A stretch of 64,000 bases of DNA. It comes from Hyphomicrobiales bacterium. Its GTDB lineage: Bacteria; Pseudomonadota; Alphaproteobacteria; Rhizobiales; Rhizobiaceae. This document shows positions 27,462 through 33,435 of the stretch, piece after piece. Where the stretch lies: positions 124,001 through 188,000 of the forward strand of contig UBNV01000016.1 in NCBI GenBank assembly GCA_900466945.1, in the 5' to 3' direction. A program made the position numbers and the translations under genes. Every line of letters begins with the position of its first letter. The stretch's first letter is position 1. Under the pieces are notes generated by a model that saw only the letters and a program-made list of their open reading frames with translations, did no database searches and was not told where the DNA came from.

Positions 27462-27976
27462 GCTCGTGTTCCCGCAACCTCGGCAATGGCATCGATAATG
27501 TTCGAATAGGCGCCGCACCGACAGATGTTACCGCTCATCCGCTCCCGGATCTCCTCATCCGTCGCGGCAGCTTCTGCGGTCAGGTCGGATGTGACATGGC
27601 TCGGGATGTTCGCCCTGATCTCGTCAAGCACCGCGATGGAGGAACAGATCTGGCCCGGCGTGCAATAGCCACACTGGAAACCGTCATGCTTGACGAAGGC
27701 TGATTGCATCGGGTGAAGGTTGCCAGGCTCTCCCAGCCCCTCGATCGTCGTGACGTCGTCACCCTCATGCATGACGGCAAGGGTCAGGCATGCATTGACC
27801 CGGCGTCCGTCGATCAGAACGGTACAGGCACCGCACTGACCGTGATCACAGCCCTTTTTCGTGCCGGTGAGATGCAGATGCTCGCGCAGGGCATCGAGCA
27901 GGGTCGTTCTGTTGTCCACCTCCAGATCGCGAGGGTGACCGTTGATCGTCAGGGAAAGCTTGGTGCTGTAACTCAT
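27458..27976 (-). CDS. paoA: [2Fe-2S] subunit of aldehyde oxidoreductase (PaoA-like)
   Basis: The 172-residue protein carries a plant-type cluster motif [12 protein letters not shown] with a fourth cysteine in VNACLT, and a second, helical cluster motif [11 protein letters not shown] paired with [10 protein letters not shown]. It transfers electrons from the molybdenum site to FAD. Unlike E. coli PaoA it starts directly [20 protein letters not shown] with no twin-arginine signal, so this enzyme should be cytoplasmic. An AGGA box precedes the ATG. It is the first gene of the three-gene operon. Confidence 0.9.
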   Translation of the reverse strand: MSYSTKLSLTINGHPRDLEVDNRTTLLDALREHLHLTGTKKGCDHGQCGACTVLIDGRRVNACLTLAVMHEGDDVTTIEGLGEPGNLHPMQSAFVKHDGFQCGYCTPGQICSSIAVLDEIRANIPSHVTSDLTAEAAATDEEIRERMSGNICRCGAYSNIIDAIAEVAGTRA

Positions 27977-28109
27977 TGAATGTCCTGGTGTCTGAAGCTG
28001 GCTCCCAGGTCAGGAGCTCATGCACATGGAGTGAGGGGTGTACGAGGGATATCACCGTCATGCGATGAATTGTGTGAAAGCCGTATGACTCGGAATTGGC
28101 CTGGGCTCG

Positions 28110-28352
28110 TCACGTCGGGGACTGTTCTTTCTTCCAGCCGCGGTAGGGTGCCAGCAACTGTCCCGGAAAGCGGCGTTCGATCTCCTCTTCCACAAGGGCG
28201 ATCCTGGAAAGAGCGTCGTCCCGGTCGGCGGACATGTCCTCGCTGAGGACCTCCAGCGACCTCATGGTTTCGAAAACCTCATCGTCAGTCATCGCTTCGA
28301 GACGGAACGCCAGATCCGCCACGTCTTCCGTCAAGAGATTGCCTGTCGTCAT
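28110..28352 (-). CDS. Small acidic protein of unknown function
   Basis: The product is 80 residues, highly charged and acidic (for example LEAMTDDEVFETMRSLEVLS), apparently all helical with a coiled-coil tendency, and ends FPGQLLAPYRGWKKEQSPT. I recognise no family. The ATG at 28352 has GGGAG at a good distance and lies 24 bp after an RpoE2-type promoter match, so it is probably a general-stress gene. It reads in the same direction as paoABC but has its own promoter and a 133-bp gap before paoA. Confidence 0.65.
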   Translation of the reverse strand: MTTGNLLTEDVADLAFRLEAMTDDEVFETMRSLEVLSEDMSADRDDALSRIALVEEEIERRFPGQLLAPYRGWKKEQSPT

Positions 28353-28375
28353 GATGAACTCCCACTGGCTGTGGA

Positions 28376-28400
28376 AAGCCTGACGGCGTGGGATTGTTCC
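28376..28400 (-). promoter_or_regulatory. Candidate RpoE2 (EcfG) stress promoter for the gene at 28352
   Basis: On the minus strand GGAAC (28396-28400) is followed after exactly 18 bases by TT (28376-28377). This matches the Sinorhizobium RpoE2 consensus GGAAC-N18/19-TT. The downstream start codon follows after 23 bases, with a ribosome binding site in between. Confidence 0.5.
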
Positions 28401-28462
28401 AAACTCTTACCCGCGAACTGCCAAATTGCACTGGAGGGCATGTCGGCTGGGATACTCCGTCC

Positions 28463-28520
28463 ACACCGCTCGCTGTATTGAAATACACATAGCTATTCCC
28501 CTGCCGCACGGCAGGTTTTT
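28463..28520 (+). ncRNA. Candidate small RNA with intrinsic terminator
   Basis: A possible promoter, TTGCAC (28426-28431) and GATACT (28451-28456, 19-bp spacer), would start a transcript near 28463. The transcript contains hairpin TGTAT-TGAA-ATACA (28474-28487) and ends in the terminator at 28500-28520. No open reading frame of note lies within, and the flanking genes are both on the minus strand, so the plus-strand terminator is otherwise unexplained. Start and promoter are weakly supported; the terminator is strong. Confidence 0.4.
28500..28520 (+). terminator. Orphan intrinsic terminator (plus strand)
   Basis: CCTGCC (28500-28505), loop GCAC, GGCAGG (28510-28515) and five Ts (28516-28520). 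The nearest plus-strand gene end is at 24226, so it must belong to an unannotated transcript, most simply the small RNA proposed at 28463. Confidence 0.75.
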
Positions 28521-28577
28521 GCGCTGAAAGGGATTTACGAGGCCGGCCACGATTGCCGGCGGCCAGCCTCTCGAGCC

Positions 28578-28949
28578 TCAAGCCTCGACGGTCTCCCGGA
28601 CATCGTCCAGCAAGAAATGCACCACGACATAATGGGTGGAATAGGCCCGCCCACTGTCGGAGACGCTTTCGACCGTGCCGCCATCAGCCGGATGCCATTG
28701 ACTGTAGTGAGGGTTGTTGACGATCAGCGTGATCGCCTTGCCGGAGAACCGGCCCTGCAGGCGATAGCGCGCTTCGGCCAGCGGCCAGATGCGCTCGTAA
28801 TCGGCCTGGGTCATGCGAACCTTCAGCGCCCGGCGATGGATTGCCTCGCTGTGCGAACCATCCTCCCGGTCGCGCGCCGGACTGTCGAGCGTCACTTCCT
28901 CTGCCGCGTCGAGAATGAAACTGAATTCCTCAGGCCACATACGTCTCAT
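28578..28949 (-). CDS. Hypothetical protein
   Basis: The ATG at 28949 follows a good GGAGGAG ribosome binding site; a TTG one codon earlier is less likely. The 123-residue product starts MRRMWPEEFSFILDAAEEVT and is soluble, with no signal peptide or membrane segment. A mixed alpha/beta pattern is likely, with a LQGRFSGKAITLIVNNPHYS core. I recognise no family. It lies in the small-gene island between the pao operon and yjbQ, divergent from the 75-residue gene at 29156. Confidence 0.65.
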   Translation of the reverse strand: MRRMWPEEFSFILDAAEEVTLDSPARDREDGSHSEAIHRRALKVRMTQADYERIWPLAEARYRLQGRFSGKAITLIVNNPHYSQWHPADGGTVESVSDSGRAYSTHYVVVHFLLDDVRETVEA

Positions 28950-29040
28950 CAAATTGCTCCTCCCCGAGCGTTTTCATGCTGACACTGAAGAGTGTAGCGC
29001 GTCTGGCCGGGGAAACAATGCGAGAATGCTGGAGCCAGCA

Positions 29041-29071
29041 TTCGCTGCGAGAAACAGGCGTTCGCAGCGAA
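29041..29071. repeat. Perfect 10-bp inverted repeat in divergent region
   Basis: TTCGCTGCGA (29041-29050) and TCGCAGCGAA (29062-29071) with an 11-nt spacer lie between the divergent genes at 28949 and 29156, just upstream of the stress-type promoter at 29098. It may be a regulator site or an RNA hairpin; no T-run follows on either strand. Confidence 0.55.
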
Positions 29072-29097
29072 GCGGCCGCCGCTATGCGAGCGGCTTG

Positions 29098-29122
29098 GGA
29101 ACTCTATCCTGCACCGGCGGTT
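29098..29122 (+). promoter_or_regulatory. Candidate RpoE2 (EcfG) stress promoter for the gene at 29156
   Basis: GGAAC (29098-29102), exactly 18 bases, then TT (29121-29122), matching the RpoE2 consensus. The start codon lies 33 bases further on with GGAGA before it. This is the second such match within 0.75 kb. Confidence 0.55.
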
Positions 29123-29155
29123 GGGCTTTCTTCACAACACAAATGGAGAATTCCG

Positions 29156-29383
29156 ATGCAGACCACCATCGACACCTACGATCCCGTGCCAGTCGACGAT
29201 ATCCGCACTGCCCCGACAGCGACGCCCTTGGCGGATGAGGCGACACGCGCCGAAATTCGCCGCTTCTATCCGGCGTCGGCGTTTCGCGGACCTCTGTTCG
29301 AGACCAACGACAAGATCGCGCTTGCCATGGCGACCTTGATGCTGCTCGGCCCACTCGCCGCCCTGCCGGTTGGCTTGGGCTGA
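29156..29383 (+). CDS. Small single-pass membrane protein, stress-type
   Basis: The 75-residue protein starts at the ATG at 29156, preceded by TGGAGA. It has a polar N-terminal half (MQTTIDTYDPVPVDDIRTAP) and one hydrophobic helix near the C-terminus (KIALAMATLMLLGPLAALPV, about 53-72), with almost nothing after it, so it is probably a tail-anchored inner-membrane protein. The longer frame upstream crosses the promoter and is not used. I recognise no family. The RpoE2-type promoter suggests induction in stationary phase, desiccation or osmotic stress. Confidence 0.65.
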   Translation: MQTTIDTYDPVPVDDIRTAPTATPLADEATRAEIRRFYPASAFRGPLFETNDKIALAMATLMLLGPLAALPVGLG

Positions 29384-29405
29384 CGCACCGGCCAAGCGGA
29401 CACCT

Positions 29406-29732
29406 TCATTCGGTACAGCCGGTATCCTTCAGCGCCTGGGAATGGAACCGGCGGAGCGCCACCTCGATGTCGGCCTTGCTGAAGTTGTGCCCAGCAGTCG
29501 CGAGATCGCGTGACAGCCTGGAAATCACGTCGCTGTCACCGGCAACCGCGTGGTCCACGGCATGCAGATCCTTCGCATAGCGCCCGAGATCATCACCGGC
29601 GAAACCGATCAGCGAGCCGGCCCAGTAGCCCGCGAGCAAATTGCGCCGGGCGCGGATGCTCCCAAGCGCCTCTTCCTCGTGATGATGCGCCTCGCTTGCT
29701 GCGGGCGGGGTATTGGCAGTTGTAGACGACAT
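29406..29732 (-). CDS. Divergent DUF1476 (ATP synthase zeta-subunit-like) paralogue
   Basis: The 108-residue product contains the DUF1476 core: ARRNLLAGYWAGSLIGFAGD, then YAKDLHAVDHAVAGDSDVIS, then LATAGHNFSKADIEVALRRF. This parallels the zeta inhibitor of alphaproteobacterial F1F0-ATPase (RRNKLLGLWAAEKLG, AYAKEVV, GDEDVLRK). The N-terminus differs: the conserved FDDREKAFEAKFAHDEE inhibitory segment is replaced by a Pro/Ala/His-rich stretch (NTPPAASEAHHHEEEALGSI). It therefore keeps the helical bundle but has probably lost or changed the inhibitory region. GGAGGAAC precedes the ATG. Confidence 0.7.
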   Translation of the reverse strand: MSSTTANTPPAASEAHHHEEEALGSIRARRNLLAGYWAGSLIGFAGDDLGRYAKDLHAVDHAVAGDSDVISRLSRDLATAGHNFSKADIEVALRRFHSQALKDTGCTE

Positions 29733-29753
29733 GGATGAGTTCCTCCTCGATTT

Positions 29754-30056
29754 TCAGGCTTCCGCTTCTTCGGCGGTAAGATATGTGGCGACCGGAACGC
29801 AGGCTGGATTGCCTGCGTCCAGAAGTTCGGCGGGATTGGTCAGCCCCGCTGCGACACTGACAATGGTCGTTCCAGCCCACCACAAGTCGCCGGTCGCGCG
29901 CTCGATCAACTGTGGGCCCGTCGTACCGAAGCATGCCCGCGCCTGGCTTACGATCTCGACCGGGGCTCGCGCGGCTTCAAGTCGCGCCTCGATCTCTGCC
30001 TGGACGGGGTCCACGACAAAAAATGCAAACAGGGAGGCGATGAATTCGGCGATCAT
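29754..30056 (-). CDS. Small protein with hydrophobic N-terminus, unknown function
   Basis: Starting at the ATG at 30056 with GAGGAGG upstream, the product has 100 residues. A short hydrophobic stretch, IAEFIASLFAFFVVDPVQAE, is followed by an amphipathic helical region (IEARLEAARAPVEIVSQARA). The TGDLWWAGTTIVSVAAGLTN segment comes next. It might be a membrane-associated or phasin-like helical protein, but I cannot assign a family. It lies 21 bp upstream of the DUF1476 paralogue in the same direction, so the two are probably co-transcribed. Confidence 0.6.
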   Translation of the reverse strand: MIAEFIASLFAFFVVDPVQAEIEARLEAARAPVEIVSQARACFGTTGPQLIERATGDLWWAGTTIVSVAAGLTNPAELLDAGNPACVPVATYLTAEEAEA

Positions 30057-30202
30057 CGGCGCACCTCCTCGAGGGTTACGCACCGAGCTTCGCCGTCACG
30101 CGGCGGAAGGATGCGCGGCTTCGGATGCCCCGGACGCGAAGACGCGCCGTCGAGGCTCGGGAAGCGACCCGGACTGATGAGGATGAAATGATAGCGTGGC
30201 AT
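30053..30202 (-). CDS. Possible 49-residue ORF coupled to the gene at 30056
   Basis: An ATG at 30202 opens a 49-residue frame (MPRYHFILISPGRFPSLDGA...) whose TGA overlaps the next gene start as ATGA, the arrangement used by many real gene pairs here. The first six residues resemble the MPRYFF start of the rhizobial DUF6894 small proteins, but the rest does not, so it could be a degenerate member or a leader peptide carrying the downstream ribosome binding site. Composition is Pro/Arg-rich, as in spurious frames, so support is modest. Confidence 0.35.
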   Translation of the reverse strand: MPRYHFILISPGRFPSLDGASSRPGHPKPRILPPRDGEARCVTLEEVRR

Positions 30203-30356
30203 GAACTGGTCCTGGACCGGCAGCGGTGTCGAAACGGTCCGACATCGCAAAAGCGCCGGAGGCTCTTGCCAGAGGGGCCCGGACCAGCGGGTTGGTCGCC
30301 ATATGGGGTTCGATTCGGGCGGGATCAAGGCGGGTGACGACCTGTCAAAATGGAAT

Positions 30357-30401
30357 GGGCCATGCAGCCAGGGTCTTGTGAGGCCCTTTGATGCATGGCC
30401 C
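30357..30401. repeat. Long stem-loop with 10-bp perfect arms
   Basis: GGGCCATGCA (30357-30366) pairs with TGCATGGCCC (30392-30401). The 25-nt interior can pair further (AGGG with CCCT). It sits in the 266-bp gap (30203-30468) after the secreted-protein gene and may act as its transcript end or as a stability element. Nothing else recognisable is in that gap. Confidence 0.55.
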
Positions 30402-30468
30402 GGGCGACGGGCGATCGAGGCACGAAAGATGAGCCATCCGGCCGATCGAGGCCGTCGCCACTTTGGGA

Positions 30469-30834
30469 TCAGCGGATGATCGGGCAGCCGCGGACATTTG
30501 CGAAGACGATCCGGTCCCGACCGCCGTGGCGGACACCGGCCACGACCACGCGGCGCGGGGTCACGTCGGCGACGAATGCGCGACGCAGGCCGTTCCAGCG
30601 GGCCTTTTCGACCGCATGATGCGGGCGGCACTCACCGCGACGCGGGCGGTCCCAGCCGGGACGGTCCCAGCCCGGGCGATGGCCGGGGCGATCCCAGCCG
30701 GGGCCGCCATGGCGCGGGCCGTCGATGTAGACACCCCAGCCAAAGCTGTCGGCAGAAGCCGTGGAAGCGATGCCCGTAGTCGCGATGACCGAGACGATGG
30801 CTGCGAGACCGATTTTGCGAAGCATGCCGAACAT
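30469..30834 (-). CDS. Small secreted Gly/Trp/Asp/Arg/Pro-repeat protein
   Basis: The 121-residue protein has a Sec signal peptide (MFGMLRKIGLAAIVSVIATT, cleavage near ASA at about 28). A low-complexity repeat follows (GWDRPGHRPGWDRPGWDRP, about 46-64). The C-terminal globular part has two cysteines (RGECRPHH and NVRGCPIIR) that could form a disulfide. Similar short repeat-containing periplasmic proteins are common in rhizobia without known function. A GGAGAG box precedes the ATG. A GGCGCC-CCTC-GGCGCC hairpin (30852-30867) lies in its 5' untranslated region. Confidence 0.75.
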   Translation of the reverse strand: MFGMLRKIGLAAIVSVIATTGIASTASADSFGWGVYIDGPRHGGPGWDRPGHRPGWDRPGWDRPRRGECRPHHAVEKARWNGLRRAFVADVTPRRVVVAGVRHGGRDRIVFANVRGCPIIR

Positions 30835-30919
30835 TTTCTCTCTCCTTGATAGGCGCCCCTCGGCGCCGTCGTTTCCATCCCGCCATGTCGAGCGATTGAT
30901 GTGAGGATAGGAGAGCCCG

Positions 30920-30949
30920 GCTGAATGCAGTCCGAATCCCGCATTCAGC
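30920..30949. repeat. Perfect 9-bp inverted repeat upstream of the secreted-protein gene
   Basis: GCTGAATGC (30920-30928) and GCATTCAGC (30941-30949) with a 12-nt spacer, between the yjbQ-like stop (30987) and the secreted-protein start (30834). It may be a regulator site for the downstream gene or a transcript end for the upstream one; no T-run follows. Confidence 0.5.
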
Positions 30950-30986
30950 GAATGTTCACCTTATAGTACGCGCCAGCGCCGCCATG

Positions 30987-31403
30987 TCAGACATGCAGGA
31001 CGACCTCACGGCGATGCGGGCTGTCGCGATGTTCGAAGAGATAGATTCCCTGCCAGGTGCCGAGCAGAAGGCGATTGCCGGTAAACGGGATCGACAAGGA
31101 CACGGGCAAAAGCGCCGCCTTGATATGGGCCGGCATGTCGTCGGGTCCCTCGTCACGATGGGTGATCCAGTCCATCTGCGGATTGGTGGTCGGCGGCACG
31201 AGCCGACGAAAGAAGGCCTTGAGATCGGTCTGGACCGAGGAATCGGCATTCTCCTGAATGAGCAAGGAGCAGGATGTGTGGCGCACGAAGACCGTCATCA
31301 CGCCCTCCTCGGCGCTCGTCTTGCGCAGAAAACCGTGAGCCTCATCAGTGAACTCGTAGAGGCCCTGCCCCCGTGTGGAAACCGAAAGCCGCAGCATCGC
31401 CAT
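30987..31403 (-). CDS. YjbQ / UPF0047 family protein
   Basis: The ATG at 31403 gives 138 residues, the normal length for UPF0047, starting MAMLRLSVSTRGQGLYEFTD. The conserved core is present: MTVFVRHTSCSLLIQENADS, the THRDEGPDDMPAHIK segment and the C-terminal LGTWQGIYLFEHRD. His and Asp of these motifs form the family metal or substrate site. The family is called secondary thiamine-phosphate synthase because E. coli YjbQ has weak activity of that kind; the true role is unsettled. It is divergent from the UPF0303 gene. Confidence 0.9.
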   Translation of the reverse strand: MAMLRLSVSTRGQGLYEFTDEAHGFLRKTSAEEGVMTVFVRHTSCSLLIQENADSSVQTDLKAFFRRLVPPTTNPQMDWITHRDEGPDDMPAHIKAALLPVSLSIPFTGNRLLLGTWQGIYLFEHRDSPHRREVVLHV

Positions 31404-31422
31404 GTGTCGCACCTCACTGTCC

Positions 31423-31440
31423 GGCGGGGAGAACCCCGCC
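31423..31440. repeat. Strong stem-tetraloop between divergent yjbQ-like and UPF0303 genes
   Basis: GGCGGGG (31423-31429), AGAA, CCCCGCC (31434-31440). A perfect 7-bp GC stem with a 4-base loop in a divergent promoter region of about 100 bp, located in the presumed 5' untranslated region of one or both genes. Confidence 0.5.
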
Positions 31441-31504
31441 TCGCCCCTAGTCAGCCTCCGTTCGCCTCTGTAGTCTCCCGCGCGAATAGGGAGAAACACA
31501 GACC

Positions 31505-31966
31505 ATGAGCCTGATCGAAACCATCGAAAAACAGGAAAGCCAGCTCGTTTTCAAGAGCTTCGACGAACTCGTGGCCTTCGAGGTCGGCCGGCGGTTGGTG
31601 GATCTTGCTCTATCGGAAAAAGCGCCCGTCGTCATCGACATCCGCACGCCCGACCGAACGCTGTTTCACGCGGCCCTGCCCGGCGCCTCGCCCGACAACG
31701 ATCATTGGGCACGCCGCAAGAGCAATGTGACGCTGCGCATGCACAAGGCCTCCTTGCGCGTCGGTGAGCTCAATCGCAGCCGCGGTCGCGGCGTCTCGCC
31801 CGACATCGGCCTCGATCCCATGGACTATGCCGACCATGGCGGCAGTTTTCCGATCCGGGTCGCAGGCACAGGCGTCGTGGCCGCCGTCACGGTCTCCGGC
31901 CTCAAGTCCGAGGAAGATCACGCGATGATCGTCACCGTGCTGGAAGCCTATCTCGCTGCGAACTGA
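31505..31966 (+). CDS. UPF0303 / heme-degrading domain (HbpS/GlcG-like) protein
   Basis: This 153-residue protein begins MSLIETIEKQESQLVFKSFD and matches UPF0303 (LALSEKAPVVIDIRTPDRTL, NDHWARRKSNVTLRMHKASL, GGSFPIRVAGTGVVAAVTVS). Length is typical. The fold is that of HbpS/GlcG proteins, some of which bind heme or cobalamin; whether this one does is unknown. A GGGAGAAAC stretch upstream of the ATG can act as ribosome binding site. It stands alone, with a hairpin terminator after its stop. Confidence 0.85.
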   Translation: MSLIETIEKQESQLVFKSFDELVAFEVGRRLVDLALSEKAPVVIDIRTPDRTLFHAALPGASPDNDHWARRKSNVTLRMHKASLRVGELNRSRGRGVSPDIGLDPMDYADHGGSFPIRVAGTGVVAAVTVSGLKSEEDHAMIVTVLEAYLAAN

Positions 31967-31981
31967 CCGAGATCCGATACG

Positions 31982-31999
31982 CGCCCCTTCTCAGGGGCG
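31982..31999. terminator. Hairpin between convergent UPF0303 and SnoaL-like genes
   Basis: CGCCCCT (31982-31988), TCTC, AGGGGCG (31993-31999): a perfect 7-bp stem with a tetraloop, 16 bp after the UPF0303 stop and overlapping the last codons of the convergent gene. No long T-run, so efficiency is uncertain. Confidence 0.55.
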
Positions 32000-32371
32000 G
32001 GTACCGGCATAGAGGCTGAGCCGGGTGAAGAGATCACTCTCCCGCTCCAGAACCAGAACGGCAGGCAAGGCGTAAGGCCCGGCATCACCTTCAGCACCAG
32101 ATTCCGCATCATGCCGATCCGAACCATTGAGCGTACACTCGATGGCAACGCGAAAGCCTGCACTGTCGGTCATGACGACATGATCGGACAAAGTGATGCC
32201 GTGGCGGAGCACATAGGCCGCGAGCGTATCGCGGAAAGACGCATGGCCGATCACCCGGATGCCATCAGGCAAATCGAGCACCGCCTCCTCCTCGAACATC
32301 GGGAGCAGCGCGTCGAAGTCATGACGGTTGAGGGCATCGATGACGGCAAGTGTCTGGTTTTCAAGTGACAT
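31991..32371 (-). CDS. SnoaL/NTF2-like family protein
   Basis: The product is 126 residues, starting MSLENQTLAVIDALNRHDFD with the helix-rich opening of NTF2-like cone folds. The FDALLPMFEEEAVLDLPDGI segment and a C-terminal beta sheet (ALPAVLVLERESDLFTRLSL) follow. Such proteins are small-molecule isomerases, hydrolases or binding modules; no active-site residues can be identified with confidence. GGAG precedes the ATG. It lies 74 bp downstream of the ArgP-like regulator gene in the same direction but is probably independent of it. Confidence 0.75.
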   Translation of the reverse strand: MSLENQTLAVIDALNRHDFDALLPMFEEEAVLDLPDGIRVIGHASFRDTLAAYVLRHGITLSDHVVMTDSAGFRVAIECTLNGSDRHDAESGAEGDAGPYALPAVLVLERESDLFTRLSLYAGTRP

Positions 32372-32445
32372 GGGCTACTCCTTCTCTCGATCTAATCTAG
32401 GCGTCGCCGCCGCCGGGACAAGATCCGCTTGGTTCGCCGAAGGCT

Positions 32446-33348
32446 TCAGGTGATCGGATGAAGCGCCGCGGCCGCCGCCCGCACCACCGCACTGGTCAAG
32501 GGCTTGAGGGCGTCAGCCACGGAGCGGCTGACATGCCAGTAAAGCGGCACATCGAGCGGTTGACCGGGAATAAGCTCCCTGAGCCGCCCATCGGCCAATG
32601 CCGTCGCCGCCAATGGCTCCGGGTTCATCCCCCAGCCGAGACCGGCACAGGCGGCGTCGACAAAGGCATGGCTCGATGGCAGCCAGTGGGACGGCCCCGT
32701 CGCAGACACCTTGAGAACCTGCTCCGCCCAGCGCGTCTGCAGGCGATCCTTCGCATTGAAGGTGATGACAGGCGCGCGGGCGATCTGCCTAGGCGTCACG
32801 CCATCTGGCCCGAACCAGTGATCGACAAAGGCGGGACTGGCGGTGGCGAGATACCGCAGCGCTCCGAGCGGCCGGCAGTCGCAGCCCTGAACCGGTTTCG
32901 CCGAGCCACTGATGGCGGCCCTGACGTCACCACGTCTCAGCCATTCCGCACTGTGATCCTGATCGTCGATCACGAGATCGAAGAGCACGGAATCCACCCG
33001 CGCCATGGCCGGAACGAACCAGGTCGCCAAGCTATCGGCATTGACCGCGAGCCTCAGCGTCGGCCAGCCCTCACTCTCGGCACCGCTGGTCGTTTCCAGC
33101 CCGAGATCGCGTCGCGCGCCCTGCTCCAGCAGACGGACTTCCTCGGCATGGCGAAACAACCGCTCCCCCGCCTCTGTCGCCTGGCATGGCTGCGAGCGGA
33201 TCACCAGCGAGGTTCCAACCTGTTCCTCGAGCTGACGCACGCGCTGCGAAATGGCCGACTGGGTAACGCGCAGCATTTGAGCCGCCCGATCGAAACTGCC
33301 GGTTCTAAGAACCGCCGACAAGGCCGCGAGCTGCGCAGGATCGAACAT
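32446..33348 (-). CDS. argP: ArgP/LysG-type LysR-family regulator
   Basis: This 300-residue protein has the winged HTH in LAALSAVLRTGSFDRAAQML and VTQSAISQRVRQLEEQVGTS, whose S-Q-R-V-R pattern is characteristic of the ArgP (IciA/LysG) branch. The effector domain includes NADSLATWFVPAMARVDSVL, also typical of ArgP. It is divergent from the LysE-family exporter at 33436. In Corynebacterium and E. coli this pair constitutes amino-acid overflow control: the regulator senses basic amino acids and activates the exporter. Confidence 0.92.
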   Translation of the reverse strand: MFDPAQLAALSAVLRTGSFDRAAQMLRVTQSAISQRVRQLEEQVGTSLVIRSQPCQATEAGERLFRHAEEVRLLEQGARRDLGLETTSGAESEGWPTLRLAVNADSLATWFVPAMARVDSVLFDLVIDDQDHSAEWLRRGDVRAAISGSAKPVQGCDCRPLGALRYLATASPAFVDHWFGPDGVTPRQIARAPVITFNAKDRLQTRWAEQVLKVSATGPSHWLPSSHAFVDAACAGLGWGMNPEPLAATALADGRLRELIPGQPLDVPLYWHVSRSVADALKPLTSAVVRAAAAALHPIT

Positions 33349-33353
33349 TAGAC

Positions 33354-33369
33354 AATCTTATCCCAGATT
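33354..33369. promoter_or_regulatory. Candidate ArgP/LysG operator in the argP-lysE intergenic region
   Basis: AATCT (33354-33358) and AGATT (33365-33369) form a perfect interrupted dyad within an AT-rich 87-bp divergent gap. It is the only clear dyad there and has the ATC-N-GAT shape of LysR sites. It lies close to the regulator start, fitting autoregulation plus activation of the exporter. Confidence 0.5.
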
Positions 33370-33435
33370 AGTTTTATTACCTTTTCTAATGCACCCTCTC
33401 CCACTAGTCAAAGCGGGATCACATGGGAGTTCGTC

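Noticed and set aside
28617..28982. Plus-strand frame opposite the hypothetical gene at 28578-28949
   Set aside because: The minus-strand frame has a good GGAGGAG site and protein-like composition; the plus-strand frame does not.
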